Position numbers and translations under genes: made by a program. From an uncultured Oscillibacter sp. (lineage in GTDB: Bacteria; Bacillota; Clostridia; Oscillospirales; Oscillospiraceae): 10,609 nucleotides of DNA. Positions 1 to 5,329 of this stretch are shown piece after piece. The stretch's first letter is position 1. Each line of letters begins with the position of its first letter. The notes under the pieces were generated by a model. The model was not told where the DNA came from, did no database searches, and saw nothing but the letters and a program-made list of their open reading frames with translations. The stretch spans positions 1 to 10,609 of the forward strand of contig URTS01000065.1 of NCBI GenBank assembly GCA_900550685.1, read 5' to 3'.

Positions 1-355
1 TGTCGGTCACGACCTCGCCCAGCAGCTCGGCAAAACGAGATGCGTGGTCAGCCTCCTCGTAGGCATAGCGCTTGTAAGCCTCAGCGATCTCGGGGTAGCC
101 CTCGCGCTCAGCCACACGAGCCATTGCCAGATACATGCCGACCTCGCTGCACTCACCCTCAAAGTTTGCGCGCAGGCCGTCCACGATCTCCTGCGGCACG
201 CCCTCGGCCTTGCCGATGCCCACAACATGCTCGGTGACATAGGTGTTGCCGGTCTTCTCCACAAAAGCGGAAGCAGGAGCCTTGCAGACGGGGCACTGTG
301 CCGGGATCTCGCCTTCAGCAATATAACCACAAACGGTGCAAACGTACTTCTTCAT
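1..355 (-). CDS. Reverse rubrerythrin (rubredoxin-rubrerythrin), 3' end cut by window
   Basis: The first 118 residues are visible, from an ATG at 355 (reverse strand) preceded by GGAGG at 365-369 with a 9-nt gap. Residues 1-30 form a rubredoxin-like iron site with CxxC pairs at Cys6/Cys9 and Cys21/Cys24 (VCTVCGY and CPVCKAP). From about residue 55 a four-helix di-iron domain begins, with Glu-rich helix FEGECSEVGMY (65-75) and an ExxH motif EEADH (100-104). Rubredoxin before rubrerythrin is the 'reverse' arrangement known in clostridia, where such proteins reduce H2O2 (and O2) using NADH-derived electrons and are cytosolic. The rest of the di-iron domain, with the second ExxH helix, lies outside the window. 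The gene is monocistronic as far as can be seen, with its own promoter at 441-469. Its Ala codons include many GCT and GCA, unlike pyrR and the 5' two thirds of uraA. Confidence 0.93.
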   Translation of the reverse strand, partial: MKKYVCTVCGYIAEGEIPAQCPVCKAPASAFVEKTGNTYVTEHVVGIGKAEGVPQEIVDGLRANFEGECSEVGMYLAMARVAEREGYPEIAEAYKRYAYEEADHASRFAELLGEVVTD

Positions 356-440
356 AAGAATAGACCTCCATCATTCTTTTTATATCAGTTAGAAAACAGG
401 CTGGGCGGTGTTGGTACTCACCGGCCCTTGTCATGGCTCT

Positions 441-469
441 ATTATAGCGAATAATTCCTAGTTAGTCAA
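441..469 (-). promoter_or_regulatory. Sigma-A promoter of the rubrerythrin gene
   Basis: On the minus strand, TTGACT (464-469) and a perfect TATAAT (441-446) are separated by exactly 17 bp. This predicts transcription starting near 430-435, giving a leader of about 75-80 nt before the ATG at 355. The spacer contains one copy of a repeated 12-mer (see 449-493), so a bound regulator would overlap RNA polymerase. Confidence 0.85.
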
Positions 470-493
470 GGATAATTTTAAGAATAATTCCTA
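449..493. repeat. Two 12-bp direct repeats at the rubrerythrin promoter, candidate operator
   Basis: The 12-mer TAGGAATTATTC (minus-strand reading) occurs at 449-460, inside the promoter spacer, and again at 482-493, just upstream of the -35. The copies are 33 bp apart start to start, about three helical turns, so they face the same side of the helix. The A+T-rich core AATTATT resembles half-sites used by Fur/PerR-type metal or peroxide sensors, and PerR control of reverse rubrerythrin is known in Clostridium acetobutylicum. No exact consensus palindrome is present, so the identity of the regulator is inference; the repeat itself is directly visible. Confidence 0.6.
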
Positions 494-574
494 TTTATTT
501 TGCCTTACAGATAAATTCCGGCAAGGTCACTAAAAACCATCATCAAAAACTGTGTGCTTTGCCCTGTGCACCTT

Positions 575-612
575 AAAAACAGCAAAGCCGCCCTGCACAC
601 ACAGGACGGCTT
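575..612 (-). terminator. Rho-independent terminator after uraA
   Basis: An 11-bp stem (585-595 with 602-612, one G-U pair in RNA) closes a 6-nt loop. On the minus strand it is followed after five bases by TTTTT (575-579). It lies 31-58 bases past the uraA stop and closes the pyrR-uraA unit. The rest of the interval 356-642 holds the rubrerythrin promoter and repeats; nothing coding was seen there. Confidence 0.82.
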
Positions 613-642
613 CTGCCTTGTTCTTCCTTCTTCTATGGGAGA

Positions 643-2022
643 TCAGACCTGCAGGTTGCTGCTGGTAGCGGCTTCGGAGCCGTCGGCAGCATCAAACTCG
701 TAGTCGTTGCCGGGCAGGATAGCGTTCAGCAGGATGCCTGCGATCGCGGCCACAGCCAGACCGGACAGGTTGATGGTGACACCTGCAACGGCAAAGCTGA
801 CACCGCCCACAGAGTTGAAGCCCAGTGCGCACACCAGAATGACAGCGGCCACGATCAGGTTGCGGCTGTTGGTAAAGTCCACGCGGTTCTCCACCACGTT
901 GCGCACACCGATGGCGGAGATCATGCCATACAGCACAAAGCTGATGCCGCCGATGATGCCGGTGGGGATGGTGTTGATGACAGCCTCAAACTTGGGGCTG
1001 AAGCTCAGGATGATGGCCAGGACAGCCGCAATGCGGATGACCAGCGGATCGTAGATCTTGCTCAGAGCCAGCACACCGGTGTTCTCGCCGTAGGTGGTGT
1101 TGGCCGGGCCGCCCAGCAGGCCGGCCATGGTGGTGGCCAGACCGTCGCCCAGCAGGGTGCGGTGGAAGCCGGGGTCGACCATGAAGTTCTTGCCGCAGGT
1201 GGAGGAGATGGCGCAGATGTCGCCGATGTGCTCGACCATGGTGGCCAGAGACAGCGGCACGATCGTCAGCACGGAGGACCAGAGGATGCCGCTGTCGACC
1301 GGGCCGGCGAAGAGGTGGAACACGCTGTTTTTCCAGAAGATCGGCAGGCCGAACCACTTGGCGCTGCTGACGGCGGCGGCGACGGAGGCGCGCTCTGCGG
1401 GGTCGATGATGATGGCAAAGATGTAAGAACCGAGCACGCCGAGCAGGATCGGGATGATCTTGGCCATGCCCTTGCCCCACATGTTGAAGCCGATGACGAT
1501 CAGGATCGCGACGATGGCGATGAGCCAGTTGGCACGGCAGTTGGTGATGGCGGAAGAGGACAGCGTCAGGCCGATGGCAATGATGATCGGGCCGGTGACG
1601 ATCGGCGGGAAGTAGCGCATGACTTTCTTGACGCCGAAGACCTTGAACAGGGTCGACAGGATCACGTACATCAGGCCCGCAATGGCGACGCCGAAGCAGG
1701 CGTAGGCCAGTAGGTCGTTGTTATAGATCGCAGAACCGTCCGGATTCGTGCCGATGGTGCGCACGGCGTTGTAGCCGCCGATGAAGGCGAACGAGCTGCC
1801 GAGGAAGGCCGGGACCTTGCCCTTGGCCAGCAGGTGGAACAGCAGCGTGCCGAGACCGGCGAACAGCAGCGTCGTTGCGACGTCGAGGCCGGTCAGCGCC
1901 GGGACGAGGACGGTCGCGCCGAACATGGCGAACATATGCTGGAGACCCAGAACGAACATTCTGGGCGCGCCGAGTGTACGTGCGTCGTACACCGGCTCGT
2001 TGCCGATGGATTTGTTGCTCAT
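643..2022 (-). CDS. uraA: Uracil permease, NCS2 (UraA/PyrP) family
   Basis: The 459-residue membrane protein should import uracil by proton symport at the inner membrane, feeding pyrimidine salvage. It is hydrophobic along almost its whole length, consistent with the family's 14-segment fold. Diagnostic segments are QHMFAMFGATVLVP (28-41), the substrate-region Glu in MVEHIGD (Glu264) and a second Glu in NTTYGENTGVLAL (Glu313), which correspond to the two nucleobase-binding glutamates of E. coli UraA. The ATG at 2022 has GGGAGG at 2032-2037, 9 nt upstream, and lies only 23 nt after the pyrR stop, so the two genes share the pyr attenuator. Uracil rather than xanthine specificity is supported by the pyrR linkage. 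Codon use changes sharply within the gene near codon 305-320. Codons 3' of that point use GCT for Ala often; by hand count the 5' part uses none. Confidence 0.93.
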   Translation of the reverse strand: MSNKSIGNEPVYDARTLGAPRMFVLGLQHMFAMFGATVLVPALTGLDVATTLLFAGLGTLLFHLLAKGKVPAFLGSSFAFIGGYNAVRTIGTNPDGSAIYNNDLLAYACFGVAIAGLMYVILSTLFKVFGVKKVMRYFPPIVTGPIIIAIGLTLSSSAITNCRANWLIAIVAILIVIGFNMWGKGMAKIIPILLGVLGSYIFAIIIDPAERASVAAAVSSAKWFGLPIFWKNSVFHLFAGPVDSGILWSSVLTIVPLSLATMVEHIGDICAISSTCGKNFMVDPGFHRTLLGDGLATTMAGLLGGPANTTYGENTGVLALSKIYDPLVIRIAAVLAIILSFSPKFEAVINTIPTGIIGGISFVLYGMISAIGVRNVVENRVDFTNSRNLIVAAVILVCALGFNSVGGVSFAVAGVTINLSGLAVAAIAGILLNAILPGNDYEFDAADGSEAATSSNLQV

Positions 2023-2045
2023 AGATTTTTTCCTCCCGTGAAAAT

Positions 2046-2603
2046 TTAATCTATTCTATCTCCTCGTTCGAGGATACAGACACTGTTTTCTCCGTCCGTC
2101 TCCTGCAGGCGGACGGCCACGACCTCGCTCTTGGCGGTCGGGATGTTTTTGCCCACGTAGGTGGCCTTGATCGGCAGCTCCGAGTGGCCGCGGTCGATCA
2201 GGGCGAAGAGCTGGATGCGCGCCGGACGGCCGAGCTGCATCACGGCGTCGAGCGCTGCGCGCGCGGTGCGGCAGGTGTAGATGACGTCGTCGACCAGCAC
2301 AACGGTCTTGCCCGCGATGGGGAAGGGAATGTCGGTCCGGTTGAGCACCGGCGCGTCCGCGACTGTGGACAGATCGTCGCGGTAGAGCGTGATGTCCAGC
2401 TCGCCGACCGGCAGCTGCACACCGTCGATCTTCCCGATGTTTTTCGCCAGACGGCGGGCAAGCGGCACGCCGCGCGTGTGGATGCCGATCAGGCACAGGT
2501 CGTCCGTACCGTCGTTTTTCTCGAGGATCTCATGTGCGATGCGCACGAGCGTGCGGTCGATGGCGGCCTCGTCCATGATCTTTGCCTTGAATTTCAGCTC
2601 CAC
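2046..2603 (-). CDS. pyrR: PyrR, pyrimidine operon RNA-binding attenuation protein / uracil phosphoribosyltransferase
   Basis: PyrR binds the pyr mRNA leader when UMP is high and promotes termination; many members also convert uracil and PRPP to UMP. I place the start at GTG 2603, because GGAGGAGG (2611-2618) precedes it by 7 nt and the resulting 185 residues match the usual family length (about 180). The in-frame ATG at 2702 would translate through the attenuator and is rejected. Recognisable segments are IGIHTRGVPLARRL (39-52), the phosphoribosyltransferase PRPP loop VVLVDDVIYTCRTARAAL (101-118) and the C-terminal VGKNIPTAKSEVVAV (150-164). The PRPP loop carries Cys111 where I expect Gly (the familiar DDVLYTGRT form). 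The gene is first in the operon, with uraA next. Arg codons are almost all CGC (about 10 CGC to 1 CGG by hand). Confidence 0.95.
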   Translation of the reverse strand: MELKFKAKIMDEAAIDRTLVRIAHEILEKNDGTDDLCLIGIHTRGVPLARRLAKNIGKIDGVQLPVGELDITLYRDDLSTVADAPVLNRTDIPFPIAGKTVVLVDDVIYTCRTARAALDAVMQLGRPARIQLFALIDRGHSELPIKATYVGKNIPTAKSEVVAVRLQETDGENSVCILERGDRID

Positions 2604-2624
2604 AGCGATCCCTCCTCCGGGCAT

Positions 2625-2655
2625 AAAAAAACACCCTGTCCGGATACAGACAAGG
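2625..2655 (-). terminator. Attenuator terminator in the pyrR leader
   Basis: On the minus strand CCTTGTCTG (2647-2655) pairs with CGGACAGGG (2634-2642) around a TATC loop. Seven T residues (2625-2631) follow after two bases. It ends seven nucleotides before the pyrR Shine-Dalgarno, so termination here silences both pyrR and uraA. Its 5' arm can instead pair with an upstream strand (see 2625-2709). Confidence 0.9.
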
Positions 2656-2709
2656 CGGCAACGCGCAGGGAGGCCCCGCAAAGATTCCATTGACCGTGAC
2701 ACCTTGCCG
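2625..2709 (-). promoter_or_regulatory. PyrR-responsive transcription attenuator
   Basis: Three mutually exclusive pairings can be drawn on the transcript. (1) Anti-antiterminator: CGGCAA (2704-2709) pairs with TTGCCG (2656-2661), enclosing a GC-rich inner hairpin (2665-2679) and an AATC...GGGGCCT stretch (2673-2686). That stretch resembles, but does not exactly match, the PyrR-binding loop consensus ARUCCNGNGAGGYU. (2) Antiterminator: GGCAAGGTG (2700-2708) pairs with CGCCTTGTC (2649-2657), 9 bp including two G-U pairs. (3) The terminator at 2625-2655. PyrR-UMP stabilising (1) frees the terminator arm, the established Bacillus mechanism. The architecture is directly readable; the precise PyrR contact bases are inferred. 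Confidence 0.85.
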
Positions 2710-2744
2710 GTATCTCGTACCGACTTAAAAATATCATCCAGCGT

Positions 2745-2773
2745 AAAATACCACCACGGGCGACAATTGTCAA
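2745..2773 (-). promoter_or_regulatory. Sigma-A promoter of the pyrR-uraA operon
   Basis: A perfect TTGACA (2768-2773) stands 17 bp upstream of TATTTT (2745-2750) on the minus strand. Transcription should start near 2735-2738, leaving a leader of about 130 nt that contains the attenuator. Confidence 0.82.
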
Positions 2774-2796
2774 TAAGAAATTCACATTTTCGTCAC

Positions 2797-2832
2797 AAAA
2801 ATTTGTCCCTCCCGTTTTCGGCGGGAGGGACA
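2797..2832 (-). terminator. Rho-independent terminator after glnS
   Basis: A perfect 11-bp GC-rich stem (2804-2814 with 2822-2832) has a 7-nt loop. It is followed on the minus strand by AATTTTTG (T tract 2797-2801). It lies 19 bases past the glnS stop and insulates the pyrR promoter about 25 bp further on. The plus-strand side has no T tract. Confidence 0.88.
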
Positions 2833-2850
2833 GGGTACATGATCTTGTGG

Positions 2851-4545
2851 TCAGGCTTTCTTGAAGCTGTCCTTGAGCGCGACGGCGCGGTTAAAGACCA
2901 GGTGCTCCGGGGCCGAGTCCTTATTGTCCACGGCGAAGTAGCCGAGGCGCAGGAACTGGAACGCGGCCGGAGCCTCGGCGCCGGCGAGCATCCGCTCGAC
3001 CTTGCAGCCGGTGAGCACGGACAGCGAGTCCGGGTTCAGGCACTCCAGATAGTCCTTACCGTCGACCTCGGGGTCGGCGTCGGCGAAGAGGTTATCATAC
3101 AGGCGCACCTCGGCGTCGGCGCAGTTGTGGGCATCGACCCAGTGGATCGTGCCGCGCACCTTGCGGCCGTCGGGCGTGTTGCCGCCGCGGGTCTCGGGAT
3201 CGTATTCGCACAGGACTTCCGTCACGTTGCCGTCCGCGTCCTTGACGCAGCCGGTGCAGCGGACGATGTACGCGCCCTTGATGCGCACCTCGTTGCCGGG
3301 GTAGAGGCGGTTATACTTCTTCGGCGGCTCCTCCATGAAGTCGTCGGCCTCGATCCACAGGCTGCCGGAGAAGGGCACTTCCCGGGTACCGGCAGAGGGG
3401 TCCAGAGGATTGTTCTCCACGGTGACGGTCTCCGTCTTTCCGGCGGGATAGTTGGTGATGGTCAGCTTGATGGGCCGCAGCACCGCCATGACCCGCTGGG
3501 CCGTTTCATTCAGGTCCTCCCGCAGGCAGTGCTCCAGGAAGCCGTACTCCACCACGTTGGCGGACTTGGCCACGCCGATGCGGTCGCAGAAATTGCGGAT
3601 GGACTTAGCGGTGTAGCCCCGGCGGCGCAGGCCGCACAGGGTGGGCATCCGGGGATCGTCCCAGCCGGAGACCCGGCCCTCTTCCACCAGCTTGCGGAGC
3701 TTCCGCTTGCTCATGACGGTGTGGTCGATGCCCAGCCGGGCGAACTCGATCTGCCGGGGATGGGCAGGCAGGTCGCAGTGCTCGATGACCCAGTTGTACA
3801 GGGGCCGGTGGGCCTCAAATTCCAGGGAGCACAGACTGTGGGTAATGCCCTCCAAAGCGTCCTGGATGGGATGGGCAAAGTCATACATGGGATAGATGCA
3901 CCACTTGTCCCCCTGGCGGTGATGGTGCATGTGGTTGATGCGGTAGATGACGGGGTCCCGCATGTTGAAGTTGCCGGATTCCAAGTCGATCTTAGCCCGG
4001 AGGGTCATGGCGCCGTTGGGGAACTCCCCTGCCCGCATCCGGGCAAAGAGGTCCAGGCTCTCCTCAATGGGACGGTCCCGGTAGGGAGACGTGGCGGGGA
4101 TGCCGATGTCGCCCCGGTGGGCCTTGAACTCCTCGGGAGACAGCTGGCACACATAGGCCAGGCCCTTCTTGATGAGGCCCACAGCCTGCTTGTAATCCTC
4201 CTCAAAATAATCGGAGCCGTAGAAGAAGCGGTCGCCCCAGTCGAAGCCCAGCCAGTGGATGTCCTCCTTGATGGCCTCCACGAACTCCTCGTCTTCCTTG
4301 GTGGGGTTGGTGTCGTCCATCCGCAGGTTGCACAGTCCGCCGAACTTTTCCGCGGTGCCGAAGTCGATGGTCAGAGCCTTGCAGTGGCCGATATGGAGGT
4401 AGCCGTTGGGCTCCGGCGGGAACCGGGTATGCACGGTCATGCCCTCAAACTGCCCGCCCTGGGCGATGTCCTCCTCAATAAAAGCATGGATGAAGTTGCG
4501 GCTTTCGGGGGCCTCCGCCGCCGTGGTTTTGATCTCGTCAGCCAT
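2851..4545 (-). CDS. glnS: Glutaminyl-tRNA synthetase (class I)
   Basis: The 564-residue enzyme charges tRNA-Gln directly with glutamine in the cytosol. The class I signatures are PPEPNGYLHIGHCKA (43-57, HIGH at 51-54) and the KMSKS-equivalent VMSKR (277-281). CNLRMDDTNP (72-81) and EVPFSGSLWIEADDF (389-403), the start of the C-terminal anticodon-binding barrels, identify GlnRS rather than bacterial GluRS. Length is close to E. coli GlnRS (554). The ATG at 4545 is chosen because AGGAAGGA lies about 9 nt upstream; a longer reading frame beginning at 4614 would cover the promoter. The gene has its own promoter (4586-4614) and terminator (2797-2832). Many Firmicutes lack GlnRS and use GluRS plus GatCAB, so this gene belongs to the clostridial subset that has it. 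Codon use shifts near codon 390: Arg is CGG-rich before (about 19 CGG, 9 CGC) and CGC-rich after (about 9 CGC, 1 CGG). Confidence 0.96.
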   Translation of the reverse strand: MADEIKTTAAEAPESRNFIHAFIEEDIAQGGQFEGMTVHTRFPPEPNGYLHIGHCKALTIDFGTAEKFGGLCNLRMDDTNPTKEDEEFVEAIKEDIHWLGFDWGDRFFYGSDYFEEDYKQAVGLIKKGLAYVCQLSPEEFKAHRGDIGIPATSPYRDRPIEESLDLFARMRAGEFPNGAMTLRAKIDLESGNFNMRDPVIYRINHMHHHRQGDKWCIYPMYDFAHPIQDALEGITHSLCSLEFEAHRPLYNWVIEHCDLPAHPRQIEFARLGIDHTVMSKRKLRKLVEEGRVSGWDDPRMPTLCGLRRRGYTAKSIRNFCDRIGVAKSANVVEYGFLEHCLREDLNETAQRVMAVLRPIKLTITNYPAGKTETVTVENNPLDPSAGTREVPFSGSLWIEADDFMEEPPKKYNRLYPGNEVRIKGAYIVRCTGCVKDADGNVTEVLCEYDPETRGGNTPDGRKVRGTIHWVDAHNCADAEVRLYDNLFADADPEVDGKDYLECLNPDSLSVLTGCKVERMLAGAEAPAAFQFLRLGYFAVDNKDSAPEHLVFNRAVALKDSFKKA

Positions 4546-4585
4546 TGCTGTCAGTCCTTCCTGAAAAAATCTATCATAAATTTGC

Positions 4586-4614
4586 ATTATACAGAAGTTT
4601 TGTGGGAAATGCAA
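4586..4614 (-). promoter_or_regulatory. Sigma-A promoter of glnS
   Basis: TTGCAT (4609-4614) and a perfect TATAAT (4586-4591) have a 17-bp spacer on the minus strand. The predicted leader is only about 30-35 nt and shows no T-box-sized structure, so tRNA-sensing attenuation of this gene is not apparent. Confidence 0.83.
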
Positions 4615-4621
4615 GGAAAAT

Positions 4622-4646
4622 CCGCCGTTTTCAGTCGAAACGCCGG
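4622..4646 (-). terminator. Possible weak terminator after yigZ
   Basis: A 9-bp stem with one mismatch (4622-4630 with 4638-4646, 7-nt loop) is followed on the minus strand only by ATTTTCC. It sits between the yigZ stop at 4661 and the glnS -35. Termination is probably partial, so some read-through from hflX-yigZ into glnS is plausible. Confidence 0.4.
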
Positions 4647-4660
4647 AAATGCAGGCGCTG

Positions 4661-5299
4661 TTACCGGGCCTCCTCCCGGGGACCAGGCAGGAACTCCTCT
4701 CCTGCCGCCGTCATGGACAGGCTTCCGGCAGAAAGCTCCGTCAGCTTCGCCTGGAACCGCTCCGCTCCGCCGGCAGGGAACGCCGCGTGAAGGGTGATGT
4801 CCGCGCCGTATTTCGCGTCCCGGACCACGCCGCCGGCGGCGGCCACGTCCAGCTTCATCCGCTCAAACAGTGGGTAGGTGCAGGGCACGTCCCACAGAGT
4901 CCAGAGGCCCATCCGGGCGATTCCAGAGGCTGCCAGAGCATCGGAGGCTCCCTTGGTGTAAGCACGGGTCAGCCCTCCCGCCCCCAGCAGCACGCCGCCG
5001 AAGTACCGGGTCACGATGCAGCAGACGTTCCACACCTCCTGCCGCTGGAACACGTTCAGCATGGGCTGGCCCGCTGTGCCCTGGGGCTCGCCGTCGTCGG
5101 AATAGCGGACCACGCCCCCCTCTTTCAGAAGGTAGCACCAACAGTTGTGCCGGGCATCGTAGTATTTCTTTTTCATCTCCTCGATGCGGGCCCGGGCCTC
5201 CCCCTCCGTTTCCACCTTATATAAGTGGGTGATGAAGTGGGAACGCTTTTCCGTAAACTCGCTTTCGGCGTCCTGATAGGGGACGTTATACTCTGTCAT
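4661..5299 (-). CDS. yigZ: YigZ/IMPACT family protein (UPF0029)
   Basis: The 212-residue soluble protein carries the IMPACT-family N-terminal domain. Its hallmarks are ARHNCWCYLL (49-58), RYSDDGEPQGTAGQPM (65-80) and TRYFGGVLLGAGGLTRAY (97-114). The remainder matches the usual DUF1949-type C-terminal half, and the length is typical. The biochemical role in bacteria is not settled; eukaryotic IMPACT interacts with GCN1 in translational control, so a link to translation is suggested by family and by the neighbour hflX, not shown. The ATG at 5299 follows AAGGAG by 5 nt. The gene begins 30 nt after the hflX stop with no terminator or promoter between them, so the two are likely co-transcribed. 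Confidence 0.93.
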   Translation of the reverse strand: MTEYNVPYQDAESEFTEKRSHFITHLYKVETEGEARARIEEMKKKYYDARHNCWCYLLKEGGVVRYSDDGEPQGTAGQPMLNVFQRQEVWNVCCIVTRYFGGVLLGAGGLTRAYTKGASDALAASGIARMGLWTLWDVPCTYPLFERMKLDVAAAGGVVRDAKYGADITLHAAFPAGGAERFQAKLTELSAGSLSMTAAGEEFLPGPREEAR

Positions 5300-5329
5300 A
5301 CATACTCCTTCCGCACCGGGCGCGGCAGC

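Noticed and set aside
44..454. 136-codon plus-strand frame over rubrerythrin and its leader
   Set aside because: It overlaps the rubrerythrin gene, its ribosome binding site and its promoter; no domain is visible.
2604..2702. Extension of pyrR to the ATG at 2702
   Set aside because: The extra 33 codons would translate the antiterminator and terminator, lengthen the protein beyond family size, and lack a good Shine-Dalgarno. GTG at 2603 has GGAGGAGG at correct spacing.
4546..4585. T-box riboswitch upstream of glnS
   Set aside because: The predicted leader is only about 30-35 nt, far too short for a T-box, and no terminator lies between promoter and start.
2389..4797. 802-codon open frame on the plus strand opposite glnS and the pyrR 5' end
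   Set aside because: It spans the pyrR leader, a terminator and two promoters, lies opposite a clear GlnRS, and its translation is a low-complexity Val/Gly/Asp-rich antisense product. Long antisense frames are expected from GC-rich third positions.
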